64,000 bases of DNA. Source: Chromatiales bacterium (GTDB taxonomy: Bacteria > Pseudomonadota > Gammaproteobacteria > Chromatiales > Chromatiaceae). The DNA lies in the NCBI GenBank assembly GCA_028280505.1, contig JANQLO010000084.1, forward strand, positions 1 through 64,000. Reading direction: 5' to 3'. The notes under the pieces were generated by a model. It searched no databases, was not told the DNA's origin, and worked only from the letters and a program-made list of their open reading frames with translations. Below, piece after piece: positions 34,756 through 44,301 of this stretch. Within the stretch, counting starts at the first letter, position 1, and each line of letters opens with the position of its first letter. The position numbers and the translations under genes were made by a program.

Positions 34756-35358
34756 TTATTTGGCCGTCCCTTTGAGTGCGGCACGAATGATCGCCTCGGT
34801 CTCCATGCCCTCTTCGAATACCTTGCTGACCATACGACTGGCCTCGGGCGGTTTGTAACCCAGGGCGATGAGCGCACTCACCGCATCTTGATCGGCCCCG
34901 GCCGGCGGAGCATCAGGCCGGCTGGCGGTGCCCCCCGTTGTCGTCACGGCACCAACGGCATCGAGTTTGTCGCGCATTTCGACCACCAAACGTTCGGCAG
35001 TCTTTTTGCCCACCCCGGGCAACCGGGTCAACGCGGCATGATCGGCCGCCTGTACCGCCTGACTGAACTCTTCGGCGGTCATACCCGAAAGCACGCCCAG
35101 CGCCATCTTGCCGCCGACGCCGCTCACCTTGAGCAGCGCCCGAAACAGCGTGCGATCGGCCTCGCGGGCAAAACCGTAGAGCACATGGGCGTCCTCACGC
35201 ACCGATAAATGGGTGTGCAAGGTGATCGCTTCGTCGCCCTCGGGCAAAACATAGAAGGTCGACATCGGTGCCTCGATCTCATAGCCGACGCCGTTGACGT
35301 CGAGCAGCAGAAACGGCGGTTGCTTGTGCAGGATGACGCCGCGCAACCGACCGATCAT
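34756..35358 (-). CDS. ruvA: Holliday junction DNA helicase subunit RuvA
   Basis: 200 aa from the ATG at 35358, preceded by GAGGGGG. OB-fold N-terminus ([21 protein letters not shown]), two helix-hairpin-helix motifs (LLKVSGVGGKMALGVLSGM; LTRLPGVGKKTAERLVVEM) and the flexible linker leading to the C-terminal domain III (SALIALGYKPPEASRMV). Tetramer that holds the junction. Overlaps the ruvC stop by 4 bases. Confidence 0.97.
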   Translation of the reverse strand: MIGRLRGVILHKQPPFLLLDVNGVGYEIEAPMSTFYVLPEGDEAITLHTHLSVREDAHVLYGFAREADRTLFRALLKVSGVGGKMALGVLSGMTAEEFSQAVQAADHAALTRLPGVGKKTAERLVVEMRDKLDAVGAVTTTGGTASRPDAPPAGADQDAVSALIALGYKPPEASRMVSKVFEEGMETEAIIRAALKGTAK

Positions 35359-35867
35359 TGTGCCCCCTCGATCTGCCGCCGGGTACCCTGGCTGTGGGCA
35401 TGGCATAGCGCAATCGCGAGCGCATCCGATTCGTCCAGTCCCATCTTCCCCTGCATGCCGAGGATCACCCGCACCATGTGTTGTACCTGTTCCTTTTCCG
35501 CCCGGCCGTTGCCGACCAGGCCCTGTTTGACCGCCGCCGGCGTGTACTCGAACACCGGCAGTTCACGGGTCACGATGGCGCTGATCGCGGCACCGCGCGC
35601 CTGACCCAGCTTGAGTGCCGACGAGGCGTTGCGCGACACGAACACCTGCTCGATCGCGACCTCCTGCGGCCGCCATTCGTCCAGCACCGCGCGAATACCG
35701 TTGAAGATCTCGCCGAGCCGTTGCGGAAAATCGCCATCGGCCGTGCGAATGCAGCCCGAACCCAGATAACGGCTGTGTATGCCGTCGGTCTCGATCAAGC
35801 CGAAACCGGTCACCCGCGAACCGGGATCGATGCCGAGCACCCGCGCCGAGGGCCGCTTAGCTTTCAA
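35355..35867 (-). CDS. ruvC: Holliday junction resolvase RuvC
   Basis: 170 aa. The core begins [18 protein letters not shown], with the first catalytic aspartate in GIDPGS; further residues in [20 protein letters not shown] and [13 protein letters not shown]. No ATG is suitably placed. I choose the TTG at 35867, which overlaps the yebC stop (TTGAAAGCTAA) and has GGAAG ahead; a GTG five to seven codons later is the alternative. Cuts Holliday junctions with RuvAB. Confidence 0.95.
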   Translation of the reverse strand: MKAKRPSARVLGIDPGSRVTGFGLIETDGIHSRYLGSGCIRTADGDFPQRLGEIFNGIRAVLDEWRPQEVAIEQVFVSRNASSALKLGQARGAAISAIVTRELPVFEYTPAAVKQGLVGNGRAEKEQVQHMVRVILGMQGKMGLDESDALAIALCHAHSQGTRRQIEGAQ

Positions 35868-36606
35868 GCGCTTCCATGATCTCTGGCGCGATATCGGCGT
35901 TGGTGTAGACGTCCTGCACATCGTCCAGATCTTCGAGGAAATCGACCAGACGCAGCAACTTTTCGGCACCGTCCTGATCGAGCGGCGCGGCATTGTCGGC
36001 CTCGAAAGTCACCTCGGCGTTATCGGGCTGATGCCCGGCCGATTCCATCGCGGCGAGTACATCGGAGAAATCGTCCGGATTGGCATAGACATCGACCGAA
36101 CCGTCTTCATTGCCGACAACGTCATCGGCACCGGCATCCAGCGCGGCCTCCATGAGCGCATCCTCGTCGGCCCCGGGACCAAAGCTGATGATGCCCTTTT
36201 TGTTGAACATGTAGGCCACCGAGCCGTCGGTACCGAGATTGCCGCCGTGCTTGGTGAAGGCATGACGCACTTCGGACGCGGTACGGTTGCGATTGTCCGT
36301 CATGCAATCGACGATGATGGCGACCCCGCCCGGGCCATAGCCCTCGTAGCGGATTTCGTCAAAATTGGCGTCATCCTCACCGCCGGCGCCGCGTTTGATC
36401 GCACGCTCGACGGTATCGTTGGGCATGTTCGCGCCACGTGCCTTGTCGACCGCCAAACGCAGCCGCGGGTTGGCATTGATATCGCCGCCGCCCTCTTTCG
36501 CCGCAACCGTCACCTCGCGGATCAACTTCGACCACAGCTTGCCGCGTTTCTTGTCGTTCGCTGCCTTCTTATGCTTGATATTGGCCCATTTACTGTGCCC
36601 TGCCAT
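35857..36606 (-). CDS. yebC: YebC/PmpR-family regulatory or translation factor
   Basis: 249 aa. Starts with the invariant [23 protein letters not shown] and contains [17 protein letters not shown] and [17 protein letters not shown] (cited in part). Described as a transcriptional regulator in Pseudomonas (PmpR) and more recently as relieving ribosome stalls at proline stretches. First gene of the ruv-tol block, overlapping ruvC by 11 bases. Confidence 0.96.
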   Translation of the reverse strand: MAGHSKWANIKHKKAANDKKRGKLWSKLIREVTVAAKEGGGDINANPRLRLAVDKARGANMPNDTVERAIKRGAGGEDDANFDEIRYEGYGPGGVAIIVDCMTDNRNRTASEVRHAFTKHGGNLGTDGSVAYMFNKKGIISFGPGADEDALMEAALDAGADDVVGNEDGSVDVYANPDDFSDVLAAMESAGHQPDNAEVTFEADNAAPLDQDGAEKLLRLVDFLEDLDDVQDVYTNADIAPEIMEALES

Positions 36607-36737
36607 GCCCTACCTCACCGGGAAAAATCTGTCGTAACGGCGCATACCTCGACGCCAATCGACGGATTTTATCATTCTGGGATTGGCGCGACAGCGGCCA
36701 AATGCGGCACTATGCGAACAATAAAACTATTAAAACC

Positions 36738-38111
36738 ATGAAAGCCCCCAATTCGAAACTCATCGATACGACGCTGCCGGTGATGTTCCACACCGGCAGC
36801 AAGCTGCGGCGCCTGTTGGATCTGCCATCGACACAGCACCAACGGATTCAAGCGGTGCTGCTGCGCGATCCGGGCGCTACCGTCGCGGTGTTTCGAGAAC
36901 TCGAACGCATTCGCCCCGGCGCCCGAAAGCAGGTCGGCGACGCCGCGCATGCGATCTCGCTGATCGGACTCGACCGCTTTCGCCAACTGCTCGATTCATT
37001 GCCGGAGATTCAATCCGGACTGGGCGATCTGGCGCAAAATCCGGGGCCCGCGATCGCCTACAGCCAGGCCGCGCACGCCGCCGGCTTTGCCGCCGCGCTG
37101 GCCGAACAAACCGGCATTCGATCCGGCCAAGAGATCGCAACCGCCGCATTGCTGCAAAACCCGGCGATCCTCGCCTTGTGGCTGATCGAACCCGATTCGG
37201 CACAACGCGCCACCTATGCCATGCGCGATGGCGTCACCGTCGATGTCGCCTTCGGCGCCGAGCTGGGTGAACCCCTGGACGACGTCAACCGCCGTCTCGG
37301 CGAGGCCTGGGCCTTCCCGTCTTTGGCGCAACAGGCACTTGGCGATTGGGACGAGTTTAGCCCCCGCCCACAAATCGTGAAGCTGGCCGACGGTCTGGCG
37401 CAACTCGCCGCTGCCGGTTGGGAACATGCCGACAACGCCATCATCTCGGCCCTACTCGCGGAATTCCTGTCGGTCGAAGACGACCAGGCACGCAGCTGGC
37501 TGCACCGCTGCGCGGTCGACGGCGCACGCCATCTGCACCCCCTGGGTTATCCGCTACCCGGTTTCGAGTTGATGTTCATACCGGGCGAACACGACCATGA
37601 GGACGATCACGCCGTGCCGGAATTCGGTGCCTGGCGCGAGCGTTTGAAAGCGAGAAAGGCGGCCAAGACGGCGCCCGAGCTGCATAAGACCATGGGCGAA
37701 ATCATGCGCCGTATCCGCCAGGAGGCCGGTGCGACACGGGTGATGTTCGCCATACTCAGCCGGGATCGCCGACGCCTGCGCACACGGCTCGCGCTCGGCG
37801 GTTCTGCGGAAGATGCCTTACGCAAGCTCGATCTGGAAATGACTCCGCGCAACCTGTTCAGCGTGCTGCTGGGCAAATCGCAAAGCCTCTGGCTACGTGC
37901 CGACAATCTGAGTAAATACCAGCCCTATCTGACGGAGAACGTGCGACACGTCATCAACACCAATGGCGCCTACATGATGTCGGTGTTCGTCGACGACAAA
38001 CCACTCGGCCTGATGTATGCCGACGGGGACAAACTGGACGACGAGGGTTACAAACGGTTTCGCCTTTGCTGTCAGCAAGCGGCCAAGGCTTTGAGCGGCG
38101 GCCAACGTTGA
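36738..38111 (+). CDS. HDOD-domain signalling protein
   Basis: 457 aa from the ATG at 36738; another ATG at 36702 is possible and neither has a strong ribosome site. HDOD domain (about residues 25-240) with the degenerate HD-like pattern SQAAHAAGFAAALAEQTG and LLQNPAILALW, lacking the metal-binding HD pair. Then an unusual His/Asp-rich loop (PGEHDHEDDHA) and a C-terminal GAF-like domain (about 310-455: GEIMRRIRQEAGATRVMFAI; SVFVDDKPLGLMYADG). HDOD proteins are signalling scaffolds linked to c-di-GMP. Divergent from yebC. Confidence 0.82.
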   Translation: MKAPNSKLIDTTLPVMFHTGSKLRRLLDLPSTQHQRIQAVLLRDPGATVAVFRELERIRPGARKQVGDAAHAISLIGLDRFRQLLDSLPEIQSGLGDLAQNPGPAIAYSQAAHAAGFAAALAEQTGIRSGQEIATAALLQNPAILALWLIEPDSAQRATYAMRDGVTVDVAFGAELGEPLDDVNRRLGEAWAFPSLAQQALGDWDEFSPRPQIVKLADGLAQLAAAGWEHADNAIISALLAEFLSVEDDQARSWLHRCAVDGARHLHPLGYPLPGFELMFIPGEHDHEDDHAVPEFGAWRERLKARKAAKTAPELHKTMGEIMRRIRQEAGATRVMFAILSRDRRRLRTRLALGGSAEDALRKLDLEMTPRNLFSVLLGKSQSLWLRADNLSKYQPYLTENVRHVINTNGAYMMSVFVDDKPLGLMYADGDKLDDEGYKRFRLCCQQAAKALSGGQR

Positions 38112-38210
38112 GAATCCCGCAACCGGTACCAAGTTGAACGGCCACAATCACCGTGCAACCATCCGCTCCCACGACAACACCGGCGCGATGGCCGCTGGAG
38201 AGTATCCGGC

Positions 38211-38894
38211 ATGAGCGAACAACCCAAAGGGCCGACCCCGACCGAGATCAATCTGCACCGGAAATCACGCCTGCTGAACATCAGCTTTTCCGACGGCCGG
38301 GCCTTCTCGTTGCCGTGCGAATATCTCCGCGTGTATTCCAGGGCAGCCGAGGTGACCGGCCGCGACATGCCGGAGACCGGCAAGGAAACCGTCAACATCG
38401 ATCGCATCGAACCCCAGGGCAGATACGCCATCCGAATCGCCTTCGACGACGGGCACGATACCGGCATCTACGCTTGGGAAACCCTGTACGACCTGGGCAT
38501 CAACCAGGAACGGTATTGGCAGGATTATCTCGACCGCCTGACCGCGGCCGGCTACGACCGAGCCGGTCATCGGCTGGCCGGCGCGCCGCCTATGGAACCT
38601 TCGCTCAAGGTGATGTACTTCGCCTATCTGGCAAATATGATGCGCAAGGAATCCGAGACGGTCTCACCACCCGATACGGTCGAGGACGTTCAGCAACTGT
38701 TGGCCTGGCTGCGTCGGATCAAGGGTGACCGCGGCTATCTGTTGGCCGACGACAATGTACGCGTGACAGTCAACAGGCAATTCGCCGAGCCGTTCACTCG
38801 GCTCGATCCCGGCGACGAAATCGCCATCGTGCCGAATTCGCCGAATCCACCGGCACCACCGAAACGGGACAAGCCACGCAGCAACGACGGGTGA
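38211..38894 (+). CDS. GBBH-N (DUF971) domain protein fused to MoaD/ThiS-like domain
   Basis: 227 aa. N-terminal half is a DUF971/gamma-butyrobetaine-hydroxylase-like N domain: LHRKSRLLNISFSDGRAFSL, LPCEYLRVYSRAAEV, GRYAIRIAFDDGHDTGIY, ETLYDLG. From about residue 133 the sequence changes to a MoaD/ThiS-like ubiquitin fold: VMYFAYLANMMRKESETVS, VQQLLAWLRRI, VTVNRQFAEPFTRLDPGDEIAIV. MoaD ends ...PPVSGG; here the end is PNSPNPPAPPKRDKPRSNDG, so the reactive Gly-Gly is missing. The DUF971 part alone is usually about 120 aa. The tail may bind a partner rather than carry sulfur. Start by size; no strong Shine-Dalgarno. Confidence 0.8.
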   Translation: MSEQPKGPTPTEINLHRKSRLLNISFSDGRAFSLPCEYLRVYSRAAEVTGRDMPETGKETVNIDRIEPQGRYAIRIAFDDGHDTGIYAWETLYDLGINQERYWQDYLDRLTAAGYDRAGHRLAGAPPMEPSLKVMYFAYLANMMRKESETVSPPDTVEDVQQLLAWLRRIKGDRGYLLADDNVRVTVNRQFAEPFTRLDPGDEIAIVPNSPNPPAPPKRDKPRSNDG

Positions 38895-38971
38895 GCCGCG
38901 CAATCAAATGCTTTCGTTCATATCGACATTGCCGAAAGCATCGGTCAACGCGCCGATACCCCACCACCCGG

Positions 38972-39424
38972 TCACATCAAATTTCGTTCACTCATCCACT
39001 CACGGATCAGTTTGCGATTGGTCCACGACGTCGCGCGCCGCAGCGCCGTCGAAGCCGACAACCAGCGATACTGTCGATGCTCGCGCGGCCCGACGCGAAC
39101 CATGCGCCGTGTCGGGAGCTGCACGATGAACCAATGCTCGCGATTAACCCGATGCTGTGGCGCATAGCGGGCACGCCACGGCGGCACGATGGGGAAACTC
39201 ACCCCACGATGCAGATCGGCCAAATGCCGCCCGGCTTTTAACCCGGTTTCTTCAGCGAGTTCCCGCACCGCGGCCGCGCGCGCAGACTCTCCCCAGTTGA
39301 GCGAGCCGGTAACCGATTGCCAGAATCCGCGCGGGCGGGTGCGTTCCATCAACAATACCTCGCCGGCGTCGGTACAGACCAAGATCAACACCGACTCGGG
39401 ACGTTTATAGGGCTTTTGTTCCAA
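38972..39424 (-). CDS. nudB: NUDIX hydrolase, probable dihydroneopterin triphosphate pyrophosphatase
   Basis: 150 aa from the TTG at 39424 (LEQKPYKRPESVL), about where NudB proteins begin; AGAGG lies upstream. A longer frame to 39493 lacks homologous character. Core YKRPESVLILVCTDAGEVLLMER and NUDIX box GSLNWGESARAAAVRELAEETGL (shown as two parts: GSLNWGES and AVRELAEETGL). C-terminal HRVNREHWFIVQLP is NudB-like. NudB acts in folate synthesis and is commonly near aspS. Start codon uncertain. Confidence 0.83.
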   Translation of the reverse strand: MEQKPYKRPESVLILVCTDAGEVLLMERTRPRGFWQSVTGSLNWGESARAAAVRELAEETGLKAGRHLADLHRGVSFPIVPPWRARYAPQHRVNREHWFIVQLPTRRMVRVGPREHRQYRWLSASTALRRATSWTNRKLIREWMSERNLM

Positions 39425-39673
39425 TATCGAGAGCACCTCTAAAATGCCGAGCCCATCAGATTGGATGCCCGGACACGGACTATCAAGGCACAAATCGCAC
39501 GTAATAGCCGGCTATTGCGAAGATTTGTCACGTCGATGGCACCTATTCGAGCGTTCAGGGGGCGCGCGCATGAAGGGTTGGAGGCGCCCTTAAGACTCTT
39601 GTTCGTGTGAGGCTTAAAGACTATCAGTTTCAAGCCGTTAGCCGTTTAAGAAGCGAACAATCCGGTGAATCGA

Positions 39674-41758
39674 ATGGCCTTCGATACGACCATTCCCTTG
39701 CAAGAGTGCACGGATGCATTCACCCAATCGATTATCGACGACATCCCACGTCCGCTGTTTCTGCTCGACCAAGAGATGCGCATACTCGCACTCAACCCGG
39801 CCGCCAGCCGTTTGTTCGCACTGCCGACTACCGATGCGCTGCATCAACCCTACCACCTGCTATTCGTCACCGACGGCGAGACGAACTCGAAGATAACCGA
39901 AGCGCGACAATGCTGGCAGACCCTGGCCGAGACACGCACGGGACGCCGTTTCACGGCCGAGGTCACTTGTTCACCGCTGGCATACAAAACACTCCGGCGT
40001 TACCTGTTGCAGGTATGCGATCTCGACGAGTCGGCCCAAGAAAGCACGCTTTCTTCGGGTGCTCAGACGCATGTCGATCTCATGCTCGATGCCATCTCCG
40101 ACGCGGTGATCACCGCCGACGCCAACGGTACCGTGACCTTCGCCAATCAAGCCGCCTGCCGTTTGTTCGGGCAGAGTGAGCAAACGTTGCGCGGCAGATT
40201 GTTGAACGAGGTCCTGGTATTCCATCAACCGCAGCACAACGAGCGTTTCGAGGCCGACAGCTACAAGGTGCTGCATAGCGGGGGCGCCGTCGGGTTGGAC
40301 GACACGGCCGAATTGCTGCGTTCCCGCAACGACGCGGTACCGGTCGACGGCAAACTGGTTGCCCTGGAGGACGCCAAAGGCCGTGTGACCGGCTGCGCTG
40401 CCGTGATCCGCGATGTATCTGCCGAGCGTCGTATGCAAGCCGTACTGTCTTTCAGAGCGACCCACGACGAACTGACCGGGCTGGTCAACCGTCGCGAGTT
40501 CGAGCGCCGCCTGCAAGAGCAAGTCGTGCGCACCACATCGACCGGCCAGTCGAGCGCGATGCTGATGGTCGACATCGACCGTTTCAAGCTGGTGAACGAC
40601 AACTATGGCCATCTGGCCGGTGACCTGCTGTTACGCCAGCTCACTCAGATCTTCCTCGGGCAGATTCGCAGCAGCGATACCCTGGCGCGCACCAGCGGCG
40701 ACGAATTCGCCATCCTGCTGCCGGGCTGCGATCGCGATCGCGCACGATCCATCGGCGACAATCTGCGCAATGCCAGTGCCGGTTTCCGCCTCACGTGGGA
40801 CAACGACCAGATTGCAGTCGATATCTCAGTGAGCGTCGTCATCATCGACGATCATATGCGTTCGACCGGCGATGTGGTCATCGCTGCCGACAGCGCGATG
40901 CTGATGGCAAAGGAGGCCGGCCGTAACTGCGTGGTGGTGTACGAACCCGAAGGACATGAAGAGCAACGCCGGCGTGGCGAGGCCATGTGGGTGACGCGGA
41001 TTCGCGATGCCCTGAAAAAGGATAGCTTCCGTCTCTATTGCCAACCCATCGTACCGGTCGAGCACCAGACCAACGGGCGTTGGAGCTGCGAAGTCTTGTT
41101 ACGGATGGTCGACGATCAGGGCGAACTGGTCCCGCCCATGACCTTTATCCCGACCGCCGAGCGCTACGACCTGATGAAACTGATCGATCGCTGGGTGATA
41201 CACGCCGTTACCGAGCAATGGCGAAATCAGCCGGCGCTGTTCGAATCAATCGAAAAGTGCAACATCAATCTGAGCGGCCAATCGCTGGCTCAGGACGGCT
41301 TCTTGGATTTCGTGCTCGACCGCTTCAACGCAACCGGCTGTCCGTTCGAGCTCATCTGTTTCGAAATCACCGAGACCGCCGTGGTCGCCAATATGGAAAA
41401 CGCCAAACGACTGATCGCCGAGCTGTCGGCACGCGGCTGCCGTTTCGCATTGGACGACTTCGGTAGCGGTCTGTCGTCGTTCGGTTATCTCAAACATCTG
41501 CGGGTCGACTATCTCAAAATCGACGGCAGCTTCGTACGGGACATGCTGGATGAACCCATGGACGCAGCAATGGTCAGAGCGATCGCCGACATAGGCCGCA
41601 CGCTGGGGCTGGAAACCATTGCCGAATACGTCGAGAACGATGCCATCATCCGTGAGCTGCGCGGTGCCGGCGTCGATTATGTGCAAGGCTTCGGCGTACA
41701 GCGCCCTTTCCCGCTAAGCGAGTTGGGCGACTATCGGCCCAGGCTGCAAAGCGCCTGA
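39674..41758 (+). CDS. PAS-PAS-GGDEF-EAL c-di-GMP turnover protein
   Basis: 694 aa from the ATG at 39674 (an in-frame GTG at 39665 is possible). Two PAS domains (about 15-115: DDIPRPLFLLDQEMRIL; 130-255: MLDAISDAVITADANGTV with VIRDVSAERRM), GGDEF domain about 265-425 with TSGDEFAILL in place of GGDEF and DELTGLVNRREFE, then EAL domain about 440-690 with EVLLRM instead of EALLR, DDFGSG and YLKIDGSFV. Replacements S-for-G and V-for-A are tolerated in active enzymes, so activity cannot be judged. Its stop is 1 base from the aspS stop on the other strand. Confidence 0.92.
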   Translation: MAFDTTIPLQECTDAFTQSIIDDIPRPLFLLDQEMRILALNPAASRLFALPTTDALHQPYHLLFVTDGETNSKITEARQCWQTLAETRTGRRFTAEVTCSPLAYKTLRRYLLQVCDLDESAQESTLSSGAQTHVDLMLDAISDAVITADANGTVTFANQAACRLFGQSEQTLRGRLLNEVLVFHQPQHNERFEADSYKVLHSGGAVGLDDTAELLRSRNDAVPVDGKLVALEDAKGRVTGCAAVIRDVSAERRMQAVLSFRATHDELTGLVNRREFERRLQEQVVRTTSTGQSSAMLMVDIDRFKLVNDNYGHLAGDLLLRQLTQIFLGQIRSSDTLARTSGDEFAILLPGCDRDRARSIGDNLRNASAGFRLTWDNDQIAVDISVSVVIIDDHMRSTGDVVIAADSAMLMAKEAGRNCVVVYEPEGHEEQRRRGEAMWVTRIRDALKKDSFRLYCQPIVPVEHQTNGRWSCEVLLRMVDDQGELVPPMTFIPTAERYDLMKLIDRWVIHAVTEQWRNQPALFESIEKCNINLSGQSLAQDGFLDFVLDRFNATGCPFELICFEITETAVVANMENAKRLIAELSARGCRFALDDFGSGLSSFGYLKHLRVDYLKIDGSFVRDMLDEPMDAAMVRAIADIGRTLGLETIAEYVENDAIIRELRGAGVDYVQGFGVQRPFPLSELGDYRPRLQSA

Positions 41759-41759
41759 A

Positions 41760-43559
41760 TCAGCCCTCCGAGCCTCCCGCATCGCCGGCACTCTGCGGCT
41801 TTCGCACCCGAAGGTGCAGCTCGCGCAACTGGCCCTGCGAAACCTCGGACGGTGCCCGGGTCAGCAGACAGCTCGCACTCTGGGTCTTGGGGAAGGCCAT
41901 GACGTCACGGATCGACGCGGCACCACCCATCAGCATCACCAGACGATCGAGCCCGAACGCCAAACCACCGTGCGGCGGACAGCCATACTTCAGCGCGGTC
42001 AGCAAGAAACCGAATTTCTCCTCTGCCTCTTCCTCATCGATCCCGAGCAGATGGAAGACCTTCTGCTGCACCGCCTCGCGATGGATACGGATCGAGCCAC
42101 CACCGACCTCGGTACCGTTCAGCACCATGTCGTAGGCACGCGAGAGACAATCGCCGGGCTTGCTGTCGAGTAAATCGACGTGCTCGGTCTTGGGTGCGGT
42201 AAACGGATGGTGCAATGCCTGCCAGCGACCTTCACCCTCGTCCCATTCGAACATCGGGAAGTCGACCACCCAAAGGGGCCGCCATTCGTCGGCCATCAGT
42301 TCCAGATCCTCGCCGAGCTTGACCCGCAAAGCACCGATCGCCTCATTGACGATTTGCGCCTTGTCGGCACCGAAGAAAATCAAATCGCCATTCCCGACAC
42401 CGGTTCGCTCGACAATCGCGCTCACCGCGTCGTCGGGCAGGAATTTGAGAATGGGCGATTGGAGACCGTCGCGCCCCTGGGCGATATCGTTTACCTTCAC
42501 ATAAGCCAGACCCTTGGCGCCGTAGATACCGACGAACTTGGTGTAATCGTCGATCTCTTTGCGGCTGAGTTCACTGCCGCCCGGCACACGCATGGCGACG
42601 ACACGTCCGCCCGGATCCTTGGCGGGCCCGGCGAATACTTTGAATTCGACCCCATCCATCAGATCGGCGATGTCGATCAATTCCAAGGGACAACGCAAAT
42701 CGGGCCGGTCGGAACCGAAGCGACGCATCGCCTCGGCATAGCTCATACGCAGAAAGGGATCGGGCAGTTGGACATCGAGCGCGGTAGCGAACAAATCGCG
42801 GATCATCCCCTCCATCAGCGCCATGATCTCGTCCTCATCCATGAAAGACATCTCGAGATCGAGCTGGGTGAACTCGGGTTGGCGATCGGCGCGCAGATCC
42901 TCGTCACGGAAACAACGCACGATCTGGTAGTAGCGATCCATGCCGGACATCATCAGCAACTGCTTGAACAACTGCGGCGACTGCGGCAATGCGAAGAACT
43001 TGCCCGCATGTACCCGACTGGGCACCAGATAGTCGCGCGCACCCTCGGGCGTCGCCTTGGTCAGCATCGGGGTCTCGATATCGAGAAAGCCGTGATCGTC
43101 GAGATAGCGGCGCAGGGTTCGGGTGCTGAGCGCACGCAGCATCATGCGTTCCTGCATCACCGGACGACGCAGATCGACATAGCGATAACGCAAACGCAGC
43201 TCCTCGGAAATGTCTTCGTCGTCGAGCTGGAAAGGCGGCGTGTCCGCGCGGTTCAGGATCTCGAGTTCCAGGCCCAGCACCTCGACCTCACCGGTCGGCA
43301 GGTCCGGGTTCACGGTACCTTCGGGGCGGGCCCGCACGCGGCCTCTGACCCGCACGACGAACTCGTTGCGTACCTGTTCGGCCGTCGCAAAAACCTCGGG
43401 CAGATCGGGATCGTAGACCACCTGGACCAGACCGCTACGATCGCGCAGGTCGATGAAAATGACGCCGCCATGATCGCGACGGCGGTTGACCCAGCCGCTG
43501 AATTCCACGGTCTGGTCGATATGGGCAGTGTTGACTTCACCACAGTAATGGCTGCGCAT
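41760..43559 (-). CDS. aspS: Aspartyl-tRNA synthetase (bacterial class IIb)
   Basis: 599 aa. N-terminal OB-fold ([20 protein letters not shown]), motif 2 [25 protein letters not shown] in class II style, bacterial GAD insertion (about 290-400) and motif 3 [15 protein letters not shown]. Charges tRNA-Asp (or, in some bacteria, tRNA-Asn); the typical bacterial form. Follows fmdB on the minus strand after a hairpin. Confidence 0.97.
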   Translation of the reverse strand: MRSHYCGEVNTAHIDQTVEFSGWVNRRRDHGGVIFIDLRDRSGLVQVVYDPDLPEVFATAEQVRNEFVVRVRGRVRARPEGTVNPDLPTGEVEVLGLELEILNRADTPPFQLDDEDISEELRLRYRYVDLRRPVMQERMMLRALSTRTLRRYLDDHGFLDIETPMLTKATPEGARDYLVPSRVHAGKFFALPQSPQLFKQLLMMSGMDRYYQIVRCFRDEDLRADRQPEFTQLDLEMSFMDEDEIMALMEGMIRDLFATALDVQLPDPFLRMSYAEAMRRFGSDRPDLRCPLELIDIADLMDGVEFKVFAGPAKDPGGRVVAMRVPGGSELSRKEIDDYTKFVGIYGAKGLAYVKVNDIAQGRDGLQSPILKFLPDDAVSAIVERTGVGNGDLIFFGADKAQIVNEAIGALRVKLGEDLELMADEWRPLWVVDFPMFEWDEGEGRWQALHHPFTAPKTEHVDLLDSKPGDCLSRAYDMVLNGTEVGGGSIRIHREAVQQKVFHLLGIDEEEAEEKFGFLLTALKYGCPPHGGLAFGLDRLVMLMGGAASIRDVMAFPKTQSASCLLTRAPSEVSQGQLRELHLRVRKPQSAGDAGGSEG

Positions 43560-43583
43560 GTGTTTTCCCGGATTTGAAAAGAC

Positions 43584-43610
43584 GAGGCGCCCCTAACTGC
43601 GGGGCGCCTC
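43584..43610 (-). terminator. Strong GC hairpin between fmdB and aspS
   Basis: Ten-base perfect stem, GAGGCGCCCC (43584-43593) with GGGGCGCCTC (43601-43610), 7-base loop. On the minus strand it is followed by GTCTTTTC, a weak T run, so it may terminate fmdB or attenuate aspS. Confidence 0.55.
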
Positions 43611-43648
43611 GGTTCGACGTCACAATCGGCGGACAAGCCGCCTCGTAA

Positions 43649-43915
43649 TCAGTTGCCGGCCGGACAACTCCCGGTGCGGCACTCCTGGCCGGCAGATGCC
43701 TTAGCAGCGGTATCGTCGGCCTTGTTCTTCTTGCCGCCTTTGAAATCGGTCTCGTACCAGCCACCGCCCTTGAGACGGAAACCGGCGGCGGAAACCAGCT
43801 TGGTTAGCTCGGGCTTCTCGCATTCCGGACAGTCGGTCAGCGGAGAGTCGCTCATTTTCTGCATGGCCTCGAGCTCATGGCCGCAGGCGTCGCAGCGATA
43901 CTCATAGAACGGCAT
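43649..43915 (-). CDS. FmdB-family zinc ribbon protein
   Basis: 88 aa from the ATG at 43915 (GGGAAG before it). Zinc ribbon of CDACG and CPEC pairs (YRCDACGHELEAMQKM; LTDCPECEKPELTKLV). A C-terminal basic/Cys-containing tail (AGQECRTGSCPAGN) adds two more cysteines. Family function is unclear though historically linked to formamidase/amide gene regulation. Short size is normal. Upstream of aspS in this organism group. Confidence 0.9.
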   Translation of the reverse strand: MPFYEYRCDACGHELEAMQKMSDSPLTDCPECEKPELTKLVSAAGFRLKGGGWYETDFKGGKKNKADDTAAKASAGQECRTGSCPAGN

Positions 43916-44016
43916 TGTTTTACTTCCCAAAAAGCGTCAATCGGCGGATTTTACCACAGCGCGGGAAGTCGCCCACCCCCGGTCGGATTGGCGTCCGACG
44001 GTCCCCAAACAATCTT

Positions 44017-44301
44017 CTACAGGGGCAAGGTATCGTCGATGCCGCGATCGCGGTCGGCAGCCAGATCAGACTCTCTCAGACGTCCGACCTGTCGGTGGAG
44101 CTCACTCAACTCGTGCTCGGGCATGCCGAAACGCAGATAGCGATCGATGAGCTGGTAAAGATCCTCGAGCTGCTGACAACGCGTGTGCAGATAGCGCAGG
44201 CTAAGCGCCAGATGATGTGGATCGACATTTTGAGCGTGCATGCGTTCGGCCGCATTCAGCGCCATGTCGAGCTCGTCAGCGTTCGGTCGACGGACATTCA
44301 T
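44017..44301 (-). CDS. Hypothetical 94-aa protein downstream of PilZ gene
   Basis: 94 aa, helical and charged, no membrane segment: LDMALNAAERMHAQNVDPHH then SLRYLHTRCQQLEDLYQLID. Start overlaps the PilZ gene's stop by 4 bases (ATGA), so it is translated with it. Family not recognised. Being in the pomAB-PilZ operon, it may help set motor speed or c-di-GMP response, but this is inferred from position only. Confidence 0.72.
   Translation of the reverse strand: MNVRRPNADELDMALNAAERMHAQNVDPHHLALSLRYLHTRCQQLEDLYQLIDRYLRFGMPEHELSELHRQVGRLRESDLAADRDRGIDDTLPL

Noticed and set aside
43931..44016. Hairpin GTCGGA/TCCGAC after the PilZ operon
   Set aside because: Only six pairs and no T run, so not called as terminator.
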